Shown here piece by piece: positions 1 through 8,410 of a stretch of DNA of 52,108 nt (position 1 is its first letter; each line of letters opens with the position of its first letter). The notes beneath the pieces are model-generated. The model searched no databases. It was not told the DNA's origin and saw nothing but the letters and a program-made list of their open reading frames with translations. The stretch covers positions 1-52,108 of the forward strand of contig NZ_CALUDM010000007.1 in NCBI RefSeq assembly GCF_943914805.1. The letters are read 5' to 3'. Made by a program: the position numbers and the translations under genes. Source of the stretch: an uncultured Acinetobacter sp. GTDB taxonomy: Bacteria > Pseudomonadota > Gammaproteobacteria > Pseudomonadales > Moraxellaceae.

Positions 1-39
1 CCAACAGCGTTGAGGGATAGTTTAAGCGTTTACACAGTT

Positions 40-1269
40 TTATTTACAGTCTCGATCATTTAATAATGCATCCAAATAATCTGCCCAAATTTGCATCATT
101 TTAGATCTTTGTTTTAAATAAAGAGCTTTATTATAAACGCCTTCAACTCCACCAACAGCATGAGCTAATGCAGTCTCAACATATTCTTTTCTAAAGCCTT
201 TTTCTCTCAAAGTAGTACTTAAAATATGCCGAAACCCATGCGGAGTTTGGCGTCCTTGGTAACCTAATGACTTTAAGGCTTTATTAAATGTATTATTGGA
301 AATGGGTTGTTTCTTGGTACTTCTGCTAGGAAACAAGAATAAAGAATCTCTAGTGATTCTTTTTAGCTCGTTAAGAAGTGATAAGGCTTGTAGTGGTAAA
401 GGGATAATATGCTCTTTCCTTTTTTTCATTCTATGTGCAGGAATAGACCATAGATTTTCCTGAAAATCAAATTCCTCCCATACAGCTTGCCTCATTTCTG
501 ATGGGCGGGTACCTAACATAATACTCAATTCTAATCCAATAGCCGTCATTCTATTTGGATATGCTCGTATTTTTTTCAATAATTCTGGCAGCTCTTTTTC
601 TGAAACATGTGGCATATTTTGCTTTTCATGTTTGTCCAAAAATTTTGTAATACCAGTGACTGGATTGTAATCTATACGACCTGTAACTTCTGCAAAATCA
701 TAAATCTCTCTGCATAATGTACATAGCCTTTTACCCATTTCAACAATAGGTTTTTTTGTTTTAGGGTGTAATTTTTTTTGAATCGCTTGAAATAACTCTA
801 ACCATGCCTTTTTTGTTATTTTTCTATAATCCAGTTTTCCCATGACTGGATAAATATGGTTTTTTAATGCGCCTTCATTTCTAACTCTCGTCGCCTCTGT
901 CCATGTTTTAGTTAAACAAAACTCTATAGCTAATTGCTCAAATGTGAATGAGTTGCTTAATAAATCGGCTTGCTTTTTATTTTCTCTATCAATTTTTGGA
1001 TCTATCCCCTCTGAAATTAATTTTCTCATTTCTTCTGCATTTTTTCTTGCAAGTTTCCCACCAACTGACGGATATCCTCCTAACCCCAACCATGTCCACT
1101 TACCATCACTTGGTCTTTTGTATCTTAATTCCCAGCGTTTGTTTCCTTTACTATGAACAGTGAAATATAGATTATTGCTATCTTTAACACGGTACTCTTT
1201 TTCTTCAGGCTCTAAACTTGCAAGAGTAGTATCAGATAAAGGATATTTTTTTATATCGACTCTTTTCAT
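40..1269 (-). CDS. P4-type tyrosine recombinase / integrase
   Basis: This is a site-specific recombinase of 409 aa, the usual length for island and prophage integrases with an N-terminal arm-binding domain of the DUF4102 type (about residues 1-90). A SAM-like core-binding domain follows (about 105-200), then the catalytic domain. The catalytic residues can be read: Arg255 in LGTRPSEM, His344 and Arg347 in HGFRH, His370, and the nucleophile Tyr379 in GVYNK. Its start codon faces the 3' end of ssrA about 180 bp away, the classic position for an integrase that uses the tmRNA gene as its attachment site. The rest of the element would lie to the left of the window. The gene is intact; whether it is active cannot be seen. 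Confidence 0.93.
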   Translation of the reverse strand: MKRVDIKKYPLSDTTLASLEPEEKEYRVKDSNNLYFTVHSKGNKRWELRYKRPSDGKWTWLGLGGYPSVGGKLARKNAEEMRKLISEGIDPKIDRENKKQADLLSNSFTFEQLAIEFCLTKTWTEATRVRNEGALKNHIYPVMGKLDYRKITKKAWLELFQAIQKKLHPKTKKPIVEMGKRLCTLCREIYDFAEVTGRIDYNPVTGITKFLDKHEKQNMPHVSEKELPELLKKIRAYPNRMTAIGLELSIMLGTRPSEMRQAVWEEFDFQENLWSIPAHRMKKRKEHIIPLPLQALSLLNELKRITRDSLFLFPSRSTKKQPISNNTFNKALKSLGYQGRQTPHGFRHILSTTLREKGFRKEYVETALAHAVGGVEGVYNKALYLKQRSKMMQIWADYLDALLNDRDCK

Positions 1270-1373
1270 CGTTAAAGCCTTGTATGGTGATTTTATTACA
1301 ACTCACAATATACATGGCACCATACAAACAATACAAGACTATACATATTCGTCGCTATTTATGTATATGCATA

Positions 1374-1409
1374 AAAAAAGCCTTAAACACTGATGTTTAA
1401 GGCTTTTTT
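1374..1409. terminator. bidirectional intrinsic terminator after ssrA
   Basis: A perfect 16-bp stem with a CTGA loop has an A-tract on one side and a T-tract on the other. It can therefore end transcription in both directions. It lies just beyond the 3' end of ssrA and also upstream of the integrase start. Confidence 0.85.
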
Positions 1410-1450
1410 AGTCATATTTAGTTATGTAACTTCATATGAATTTAAGAATT

Positions 1451-1809
1451 TGGTGGAGATGGCGGGAGTTGAACCCGCGTCCGCCAACACTACACTCGAG
1501 AATACTACATGCTTAGATATCGTCAATTATTTTAACATTGAGTGACCCGACGAACAGGGTACAAAACGCGATCCTCTAAGTTTGGTATAAAGCCCCGAGG
1601 CGTAACTTTATACGGACTTGTGTGCGTGCGCTTCGGTCGGGTTCACTGACCACAAGTATTCAGTGAAGCGGACAAGCTGCCCTTAGGCAGCTAGAGCGTA
1701 AGATTCGTCGTTTGCGACTAAAATATGCAAATTTGATTTACGAGAGAAAATGCGCTCTCGGCATGCATCTATGAGCTTCATCATCAGCGTCGAAGCCAAT
1801 AACATCCCC
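1451..1809 (-). ncRNA. ssrA: tmRNA (ssrA)
   Basis: This RNA rescues stalled ribosomes. The 5' end GGGGATG pairs with CATCTCC ahead of the 3' terminal CCA at 1451-1453, and the T-arm GGGTTCAACTCCC is present. The tag reading frame at 1683-1715 (minus strand) encodes ANDESYALAA followed by TAA; the resume codon is GCA. The length of about 359 nt fits gammaproteobacterial one-piece tmRNA. The intact 3' end next to an integrase suggests it is the attachment site, with the integrated element having rebuilt the end of the gene. Confidence 0.97.
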
Positions 1810-1939
1810 AGATAACGACGCAATGATAACATAACTGTTGAAAATTATGCAGATAATTCACTACATTTATGGCAAATCATGCGCTTAAATATATAATTGC
1901 GTTACTATCAACATTTTTCAAGAGTTAAAACAAGAAAAG

Positions 1940-3424
1940 ATGAGCTATTTACTCGCACTTGATCAAGGAACGACCTCTAGCAGAGCAATTATTTTTGATG
2001 AACATGGAAAAATCTATGCAACTGCTCAGCGAGAAACACAAATTAAGACACCACACTCAGGTTGGGTTGAACAGGATGCTATGGAAATTTGGACGACACA
2101 AATTGGTGTTGTTCAACAAGCGATTGCTTCTGCAAGATTACTCGCCAAAGATATCAAAGCACTCGGTTTAACCAATCAACGAGAAACAACCATCGTTTGG
2201 GATAAACGCAGCGGATGCCCGCTCGCACCTGCAATTATATGGCAAGACCGACGTGCTACAGATTGGTGTAATCAACTGATTCAAAATAATCTTGCAAATA
2301 AAATTCATCAAAAAACAGGACTAAGAATAGATCCTTATTTTAGTGCAGGAAAGTTAGTTTGGTTATTAGAAAATATTGAGGGGTTAAGGGCGCTTGCTGA
2401 ACAGGGACATGTTGCTTTTGGAACAGTAGATAGTTGGCTTATTTGGAATTTAACCCAAGGTTCCGAACATGTGATTGAAGCAAGTAATGCATCAAGAACG
2501 ATGTTGATGAATTTAGCAACTCAACAATGGGATGCTGAATTACTGGAGTTATTTAATATACCGCCATCAGTGCTGCCTAAAATTATCAGCTCAGATACAT
2601 ATATTGCCAACACAGCTTCTGGTTTATTGGGTGCAGATATTCCAATTTGTGGCGTTGTTGGTGATCAACAATCAGCACTTTTTGGTCAATCTTGTTTTGA
2701 AGCGGGGACAGCAAAGAATACTTATGGTACTGGTTGTTTCATGCTTTTTAATACAGGCAATCAAATTCAATTTAGTAAAAATCAACTGCTTACAACATTG
2801 GCTTGGAACTGTCAAAATCAAACTAATTATGCGCTTGAAGGCAGTGTCTTTATGGCAGGGGCGATTGTGCAATGGTTACGAGATGGCCTAGGTATTATTA
2901 AAAACAGCGCAGAAGTAGAAAGCTTAGCTTGCCAAGTAAATGACACCGATGGGGTCGTACTCGTTCCAGCATTTACTGGTCTTGGTGCACCACATTGGGA
3001 TAGTGATGCACGAGCGTTGCTTTGTGGAATGTCACGTGGTACTAACAAATCCCACATTGCCCGTGCTGCTTTAGAGTCGATCGCATTTCAAGTTTCAGAT
3101 GTTTTGACAGCAATGCAATCTGATATTTCACAGCCTTTAAAAGAGCTACGTGTTGATGGTGGAGCAAGTCAAAATGACATGCTGATGCAATTTCAAGCTG
3201 ATATTTTAAATGTGCCTGTATTGCGTCCAAAACTTTTAGAATCAACAGCTTGGGGTGCTGCGGCTATGGCAGGTTTAAAAGCAGGGATTTTTAACAATTT
3301 AGATGAAATATCTGAATCTTGGAAGCTAGATAAAGCTTTTGAACCGAATATGGGTGAGGATCAACGACAGCATCATTTGAGTTTATGGAATGAAGCATTA
3401 CAACGGACCAAATCTCACTCGTAA
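1940..3424 (+). CDS. glpK: glycerol kinase
   Basis: GlpK phosphorylates glycerol to sn-glycerol-3-phosphate with ATP in the cytoplasm. The 494-aa protein has the normal length. The N-terminal FGGY ATP-binding motif DQGTTSSRA is at residues 8-16, GVVGDQQSALFGQ lies in the middle, and the C-terminal FGGY domain carries VDGGASQNDMLMQ. No glpF or glpD is beside it, so it stands alone. It starts at the ATG after AAGAAAAG, a modest ribosome binding site. No regulator site was recognised upstream. Confidence 0.96.
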   Translation: MSYLLALDQGTTSSRAIIFDEHGKIYATAQRETQIKTPHSGWVEQDAMEIWTTQIGVVQQAIASARLLAKDIKALGLTNQRETTIVWDKRSGCPLAPAIIWQDRRATDWCNQLIQNNLANKIHQKTGLRIDPYFSAGKLVWLLENIEGLRALAEQGHVAFGTVDSWLIWNLTQGSEHVIEASNASRTMLMNLATQQWDAELLELFNIPPSVLPKIISSDTYIANTASGLLGADIPICGVVGDQQSALFGQSCFEAGTAKNTYGTGCFMLFNTGNQIQFSKNQLLTTLAWNCQNQTNYALEGSVFMAGAIVQWLRDGLGIIKNSAEVESLACQVNDTDGVVLVPAFTGLGAPHWDSDARALLCGMSRGTNKSHIARAALESIAFQVSDVLTAMQSDISQPLKELRVDGGASQNDMLMQFQADILNVPVLRPKLLESTAWGAAAMAGLKAGIFNNLDEISESWKLDKAFEPNMGEDQRQHHLSLWNEALQRTKSHS

Positions 3425-3479
3425 TCACTATTTATTGAGTAAAAATAGATATTTGTAAGTAATTCAAACTTAGGATATG

Positions 3480-3500
3480 CAGCTAAAAGTGTTTTAGCTG
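3480..3500 (+). terminator. weak hairpin downstream of glpK
   Basis: A 9-bp stem (CAGCTAAAA / TTTTAGCTG) with a 3-nt loop lies 56 bp after the glpK stop. The following bases are not a clean T-run, so it may act as a weak terminator or only as a stabilising hairpin. Confidence 0.35.
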
Positions 3501-3519
3501 TATGTTGATAAAAACATGA

Positions 3520-3550
3520 AAGCCATCTACTCACATGATATAGATGGCTT
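3520..3550 (-). terminator. terminator of the sphingomyelinase / lipase-chaperone-like pair
   Basis: A 10-bp stem (AAGCCATCTA / TAGATGGCTT) lies just past the stop of the chaperone-like gene. On the minus strand it is followed by TCATGTTTTT, so it fits an intrinsic terminator for that operon. Confidence 0.6.
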
Positions 3551-3558
3551 AATACATG

Positions 3559-4482
3559 TTAAGGGAACATTTTTAGACGTAAATCTTCTAAACGCGTTTG
3601 ATATTGTTTTTGCCATTCATCATTCGACAATTGAGCCTTCATTGGCTCCATTTCTTGCTGTAATTGATTTACCGCTTGCTGATATTGATTGGCCTGTTGT
3701 TGTTGCTGTACTTCACGTTGATCTCGTTGTCGAATATCTTGTCGTTCCTGTTCAGTGAGATAACGTTGTTGCAATTCCTGTTTTAGGCGTTCAGTTTCAG
3801 CAGCATTATTTTGACCTTGATTAAGCAAAGTGATGGCTTGCTCATAAAGTCCGATTTTACTCTCTTGTTGCGTTGCATTTGGGTATTGGCGTTGTAATTC
3901 TTCAAAAGCTTTTAAGCGTTGCTCAGCACTTAGATTCGGGTTTTGAGCTAAGTCATGATAAGAAAAACGATAATCTGCATATTGACGTTCTTGTCCGAAA
4001 CCAAGCATGGCTTCTTCTTTCCCTAAAGTCTGTTCCCTTATTTTCCATAAGGTATTAAAACGTTCTTTTGGAGACAAAGAGGTGGATAACACCGTACTTT
4101 GCATACGTTGTTCATATTGCGGCATACGTTTTATTAGATTCTCTACCAACTGTGCAAATTTTTGATCAGGGTAGTTGGCCAATGCTGTTGCTAAGGCTGC
4201 ATTGCAGTCTGCTACATGACAATTTGCTTTAAAGTCATTGAGGAATTGAGTGATATTTCCTGGTTGCTTTTGTAGCGATTCTAATTGCTTTAATAAGGTA
4301 GTTTGGAAAAGTTCATCCTTGGTTTTATTCTGCATTGTTTCGTCAGTCACATGCGTTGATGAATCCTGAGATGATGGTTCTGATTGCTGGATCGTAGCGG
4401 AAGAGGCAGTGCTCTTCCAAACTACAATGGCAAGCAAGACCGCTAAAACAATAATAATTGTCAGCAAAAGTCTTTTATTCAT
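3559..4482 (-). CDS. membrane-anchored lipase-chaperone-like (Lif/LipB-like) protein
   Basis: The 307-aa protein starts with one hydrophobic helix (about residues 5-24) and a short Ser/Thr/Gln-rich linker. The rest is almost wholly helical and Gln-rich, with a likely coiled coil near 225-290. This layout, and stretches such as KERFNTLWKIREQTLGKEEAMLGFGQE, resemble lipase-specific foldases, which sit in the inner membrane and fold secreted lipases in the periplasm. The classical foldase motif RxxFDYxLSALGE is not visible, so it is at best a divergent member. It lies 13 bp downstream of the sphingomyelinase-like gene on the same strand, so its client may be that enzyme rather than a lipase. An unrelated helical periplasmic protein remains possible. 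Confidence 0.55.
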   Translation of the reverse strand: MNKRLLLTIIIVLAVLLAIVVWKSTASSATIQQSEPSSQDSSTHVTDETMQNKTKDELFQTTLLKQLESLQKQPGNITQFLNDFKANCHVADCNAALATALANYPDQKFAQLVENLIKRMPQYEQRMQSTVLSTSLSPKERFNTLWKIREQTLGKEEAMLGFGQERQYADYRFSYHDLAQNPNLSAEQRLKAFEELQRQYPNATQQESKIGLYEQAITLLNQGQNNAAETERLKQELQQRYLTEQERQDIRQRDQREVQQQQQANQYQQAVNQLQQEMEPMKAQLSNDEWQKQYQTRLEDLRLKMFP

Positions 4483-4495
4483 ACAGCTTTCCGTT

Positions 4496-5845
4496 TTATG
4501 GACTGTAGTTAAAATGTCCCATTACAGGGAAATGATCAGAAAGATCCCATGTCATATACAATGGGTCAGCCGTAGTACGTAAAATTCGAACATCATTGCG
4601 AGATTGAGTCGGTTGGCGATGTGTATTTGAAGCCACGACATAATCGAGATATTCAACGGTTGTACCACCTGAACCTGCTGCACCAGCAAGTTTATTCACA
4701 CGTGGATCAAAAGTAGATGCTGTATAACCCGTGCTGATTGGCGCTGTAGCATTTAGATTGGTCAGCATATTTTGATAGTCTTGCGGCCATAAGAATTTGT
4801 TGACGTTAAAATCACCACCCATCAATACAGCATCAAAACTTGGGATATTTTGTTGATTGACCAATTGGCGGATTTGTTGGAATTGAACTTGACGTAATGC
4901 ACGCGCCTCATCTGTATCAAATGATGCAGTATGCGTTGATGTCACATGATAAGCCTTACCATTTTTGATAATCTCAGCATACAAAACGCCTTTGTCAGCA
5001 AAGCAATCCGTTCCTGAACAATCTGGATAAATTAACTGTGCAGTTTTGACAATAGGATAACGACTGACAATGACTAAACCACTGTCAAATAAGTTGTAGC
5101 CAGAACCAACAGGAATATGAGTTTGATAAGGATATTGTTGAGCCAATTGATTCAACATGCCTGTACGTTAAGATGCAAAAGCCTCTTGCATCATGATGAC
5201 ATCGTAACCATTTAAATGGTTTGGTAATTCAGCCAAGCGCTCACTAATTTTGCTCGCAACCATTGGTAAAGCATAAATATTATAGGTCAATACTTTTAAT
5301 TCATCAGCACTGGTCGAAACAGGCTCAGGCACTGTGTTTTGATGAATCGTATAGTGGAAATCATCATAACCACCTGTGTATTCAGCTTTAACAGCAGCTT
5401 GAGCCGATAAACCACCATAAGTCGTGTTAAGACGATAAACATTACGATCCGAATACCATGGTGATGTAGCTGATGCTGTTTGAATGCCGTGTTTAATGTT
5501 ACTACCAGACCATGTTCCAGTCATGGTCTGTTTTAAAGTAATTTTCGAGCTACCACTGCTAATCACAGTGTCAAAGTTATATGTCTTCCCAGATTTTAAA
5601 CCTGTATAGCGGTTTATACGCAGTACACGCTTGGTTTCGTAAGGGGCAATTTGTGTAGCTTCCTGCGCCCACTCATTTCCTTGTTGTAAAATATGCGTAC
5701 CGGTTTGCGTGGCTTGTATCGATACCGTTTGCGGCGTGGTATTGGTTACGAACACATACGAATCTGCCAATGCACTTTGGCTGGCAAATCCACAGGCCAA
5801 TAGCGCGACCCCTGCGCTTAGCTTTAAGCCCTTTAGCTGCATCAT
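4496..5845 (-). pseudogene. secreted sphingomyelinase-like phosphodiesterase, split by an in-frame TAA
   Basis: Reading from 5845, the first 225 codons encode a signal peptide (cut probably after QSALA, residue 27), a beta-rich region, and the first half of an endonuclease/exonuclease/phosphatase fold with LTYNIYALP and DVIMMQEAF. A TAA at 5168-5170 follows AFAS. The same frame then continues without any shift into the second half: STHTASF, GGDFNVNKF, and the catalytic SDHFP near the C-terminus at 4496. These motifs are those of bacterial neutral sphingomyelinases / phospholipases C. Without the stop the protein would be about 449 aa. A CAA-to-TAA change would explain it, since ASQRTGML would read naturally; this is inference. 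An ATG at 5158 could restart the second half, but that part would lack a signal peptide and half of the active site. Confidence 0.8.
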
Positions 5846-6203
5846 TTATCTCTCCATAATATTTAATTATTCACGAACAAAACATAATCAATAATTATTT
5901 AAATTATTCATTAATGAAAATTTTATGATTTTTATTTGTTCGAAAATTATAATAATGAAAAATTATTGCTAAATCATTTAAATTTGTGGTTATTCATCTG
6001 ATTTTATAAAAACAATGTGTTATTTATATTTATCAATATGATAGAAAAAAATTATTCATTTTTTCATAAAACTATGAAGTTATGTTGATTCAAAAATGAA
6101 AATGGAAAAGTACCGCATAATTTTAATGTGTTAAAAGTGTTAAATGTTGTCGATAGATACATGAAGACTATAAAAAATACACATCACCTCAGATTTAAGC
6201 CAT
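5846..6203. other. very AT-rich intergenic region
   Basis: This stretch of about 360 bp separates the sphingomyelinase gene (minus) from a small plus-strand ORF and must hold the promoters of both. It is strikingly AT-rich, more so than its surroundings. No tRNA, repeat, operator or further ORF that I could support is visible. Confidence 0.5.
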
Positions 6204-6230
6204 TTGAAAATGAAAAGGATGATTTTTCGT

Positions 6231-6569
6231 ATGCAGTATACATGGACCGAATTTGAACAAAGGTTAATCATTCATAGAGATGTGAAAATAGATATTTCTA
6301 GAATGTTATTTAAATATGAAACTCAAATAAAAGAATATATTGATAAAATTCAACAATTAACTTTTGATAAAACAACGTCAATATTTGATGAACTTTATGA
6401 AATACAGGGCTATTTATCTGTTGCTAAATATAAATATTATTTAGAACTTAAGGAAGAGTTAGATTGGTTCATTTACCATTTTGAAAGAGGTGATGAAAAT
6501 GACGTGCGAGAATATTGGTATAGTAAGTTTTGTAACGGCTTTATTTGGCCTTTTAACGAGGGCAGTTAA
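6231..6569 (+). CDS. small hypothetical protein
   Basis: I do not recognise this gene. The predicted product is about 112 aa, rich in Tyr, Phe, Glu and Lys, without a signal peptide or membrane helix, and probably mostly helical. The ATG at 6231 is preferred because AAGGAT lies 10 nt before it; in-frame starts at 6204 (TTG), 6210 and 6219 are possible. Base composition is very AT-rich, like the flanks. It lies in a decayed accessory stretch with a pseudogene and a probable sRNA, so it may be recently acquired. Confidence 0.5.
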   Translation: MQYTWTEFEQRLIIHRDVKIDISRMLFKYETQIKEYIDKIQQLTFDKTTSIFDELYEIQGYLSVAKYKYYLELKEELDWFIYHFERGDENDVREYWYSKFCNGFIWPFNEGS

Positions 6570-6650
6570 GACCACTATTGAACTAAGCTCACCATCAAGG
6601 CTGGTTTGAATTGACTAAAACATTGATGATAATTGAGAAGATTGAGATTA

Positions 6651-6668
6651 TGTACGCTACAGCGTACA
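6651..6668. promoter_or_regulatory. TetR-type operator-like palindrome
   Basis: TGTACGCT-AC-AGCGTACA is a perfect 8-bp inverted repeat with a 2-bp spacer. The size and symmetry fit a TetR-family site. No TetR gene is nearby, so it may be the orphaned operator of a lost gene or may control the downstream sRNA. Confidence 0.45.
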
Positions 6669-6723
6669 AGTATTTACGGATTTGACGTCTATCGCTGAAT
6701 TTAGTTTTTTCCTATCATAAACA

Positions 6724-6842
6724 CATAGAGAACAGGATGTTCCAAATAAGAATAAAAAATAGAGCGAAGGAATGTAGGTATGACAGGAGTTATGCCACAG
6801 GTACAAATACGGAAAAGCCCGACAGGATGTCGGGCTTTTTTA
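6724..6842 (+). ncRNA. candidate small RNA ending in a strong terminator
   Basis: No ORF is present here, yet the segment ends in a perfect 12-bp stem (6813-6824 with 6829-6840) and a T-run. A second, shorter hairpin (GAACA-GGA-TGTTC) sits near the proposed 5' end. Both hairpins share the core CAGGATG around their loops. A -10-like TATCAT lies at 6713-6718, but no well-spaced -35 is seen. The layout, and my recollection of similar sequences repeated in Acinetobacter genomes, suggest a multicopy sRNA; the family assignment is not proven here. Confidence 0.55.
6813..6842 (+). terminator. strong intrinsic terminator
   Basis: AAAAGCCCGACA pairs perfectly with TGTCGGGCTTTT across a GGAT loop, followed by further T residues. 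It ends the candidate sRNA; no protein gene lies directly upstream. Confidence 0.85.
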
Positions 6843-6870
6843 TTGCACTATAATTTTGTTTTCAATAAAT

Positions 6871-7284
6871 TGACTTGATGAAATAAATCTGCCTAATGAT
6901 TTCTATAGCATTATTGAAATTCCTCAGAATAGTGATCCCATTAAATATGAAATGAATAAAGAATATGACTTGATCTTTATTGATCAATTTTTAACACATC
7001 CATCTATTATCCAGCTAATTATGGCTATATTCCATATCCGTTAAGCAAGGATGGCGATCCATTGGATCTATTGGGATTTATTTCATCATATCCTGTGGTG
7101 GTTGGTTCAGTTATTCAGAGTTGTCCAGTTGGTGTATATGGGGATGAACACGGAATAGATGCAAAAAACTATTGCAGTTCCGCATACAAAACCTTCTAAA
7201 CAATACGATCATAACCATCATGAAGATTTTAAAGTTCGGACTTGGTTTATACAGACCTTACAACATATTTTTCAAAAGTTATAA
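6871..7284 (+). pseudogene. degraded inorganic pyrophosphatase (ppa) fragment
   Basis: Translation in shifting frames gives a recognisable family I soluble pyrophosphatase. LPNDFYSIIEIPQNSDPIKYE comes first (from about 6880), then after a frame change near 7005-7010 YPANYGYIPYPLSKDGDPLD, with the metal-binding DGDPLD. After a second change near 7165, IAVPHTKPSKQYDH runs to a TAA at 7282-7284. The start codon region is missing (an in-frame TGA lies just upstream) and the middle has lost bases, so no functional enzyme can be made. Pyrophosphatase is essential, so an intact copy should lie elsewhere. Confidence 0.85.
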
Positions 7285-7575
7285 GCAGGCTATAAATAGG
7301 TTATAAGCAGATTATAAGATGATTAGATAAATGTTTGAAGCTGATGATTGTTAGATCAGTAGTTCAAAACAATACTTCAATAGCTCAAGTTTTATTTTAA
7401 CTAAACGCCCTATCAGAACACCGTCTTTATAGCTGTTAAAAAGAGAAATATTAAAATTTATGTATCAAATTCTGATATAGTTTGTTGTTTAATATAGGTA
7501 AAATGAATATTATCTAAACCGATTCTTGTTGATTATAATAAGGTATAAATTAAGCGATATTTATTGGCAGTTAAA
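7285..7575. other. intergenic region upstream of the IclR regulator
   Basis: AT-rich, with a short imperfect direct repeat of TTATAAGCAG near 7279-7312. It must contain the promoter of the IclR gene, but no convincing operator was found. Confidence 0.4.
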
Positions 7576-8328
7576 ATGAATAAAAAAGGATCATCGATTA
7601 CTCGTGTATTAGATATTATTGAAGCAATTTCTACAGCAAAACACCCACCTACACCCTTAGACCTTGCCATTGAGTTAGACATTCCAAAACCAAGTATTCA
7701 TCGCCTATTACAAACTTTAGAGCAAGAAGGTTTTATCAAAAATGATATCTATGGTGGCTATATTGTCGGTGATCGAACCTATAAATTATTGATGAGTTCT
7801 TGGGAGCAAGAACCACGAAAAATGGAAAGATTGGCCATACTGCAAAAACTTTCTGATCAAATCAATGAAACTTGTGGAATCGCAATTTTAAATAATAATC
7901 AGATGTTATATACCGACCGAGTACAAGCCAATTGGCCTTTACAGGTCTATTTACCTGTCGGGTCTACCGTTCCATTATGGTGTACATCCAGTGGTAAATT
8001 ATTTTTAAGCTTTCAGCCAGAAAGTAAACGTAAAAAGATATTGGAATATTTACCGATTACCCAACTTACGAAAAATACAATGACCGATCCTGTATTACTT
8101 GAACAGAACTTAAAGGATATTTTCCAAAAACAACTTGGAACAGATAACGAAGAGTTTATTTCAGGTATGGTGGCATGCTCAGTACCGATCCTAAGAAAAG
8201 ATACGATAGTTGCTTGTTTATATACGCATGCGCCTACAATACGTAAGTCTTTGGAAGATTTACTGGTTTTTGAACCCTTATTGCGTCAAGCTGCTAGTGA
8301 TTTAAACAAACTAATTGATATTGAGTAA
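7576..8328 (+). CDS. IclR-family transcriptional regulator
   Basis: The product is about 250 aa. It has an N-terminal winged helix-turn-helix (about residues 8-68, with PLDLAIELDIPKPSIHRLLQ as the recognition region) and a C-terminal IclR effector domain (about 85-245, with SSGKLFLSF and the conserved Cys of GMVACSVPI). IclR proteins bind small carboxylic acids or aromatics. It is convergent with the mmsA / iron-ADH / gntP operon and is the nearest regulator to it, so it may control those genes; this is inference. A TTG start at 7564 is possible, but the ATG at 7576 is used here; neither has a clear ribosome binding site. Confidence 0.88.
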   Translation: MNKKGSSITRVLDIIEAISTAKHPPTPLDLAIELDIPKPSIHRLLQTLEQEGFIKNDIYGGYIVGDRTYKLLMSSWEQEPRKMERLAILQKLSDQINETCGIAILNNNQMLYTDRVQANWPLQVYLPVGSTVPLWCTSSGKLFLSFQPESKRKKILEYLPITQLTKNTMTDPVLLEQNLKDIFQKQLGTDNEEFISGMVACSVPILRKDTIVACLYTHAPTIRKSLEDLLVFEPLLRQAASDLNKLIDIE

Positions 8329-8356
8329 ATTGAATAAAAATATGAATAACAAAGAA

Positions 8357-8391
8357 AAAAAGAGCAAATACTTATGCGATTTGCTCTTTTT
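8357..8391. terminator. bidirectional terminator between iclR and mmsA
   Basis: A 13-bp stem (AAAAAGAGCAAAT / ATTTGCTCTTTTT) flanked by A- and T-tracts lies between two convergent genes and can serve both. Confidence 0.85.
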
Positions 8392-8410
8392 ATTTGTTTT
8401 TAAGTAGAAC

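Noticed and set aside
944..1393. Plus-strand ORFs across the integrase and its upstream region
   Set aside because: AT-rich shadows of the integrase; no support from motifs or start signals.
7279..7312. Short direct repeats of TTATAAGCAG as a possible CRISPR or iteron array
   Set aside because: Only two or three imperfect copies, no regular spacers and no associated genes.
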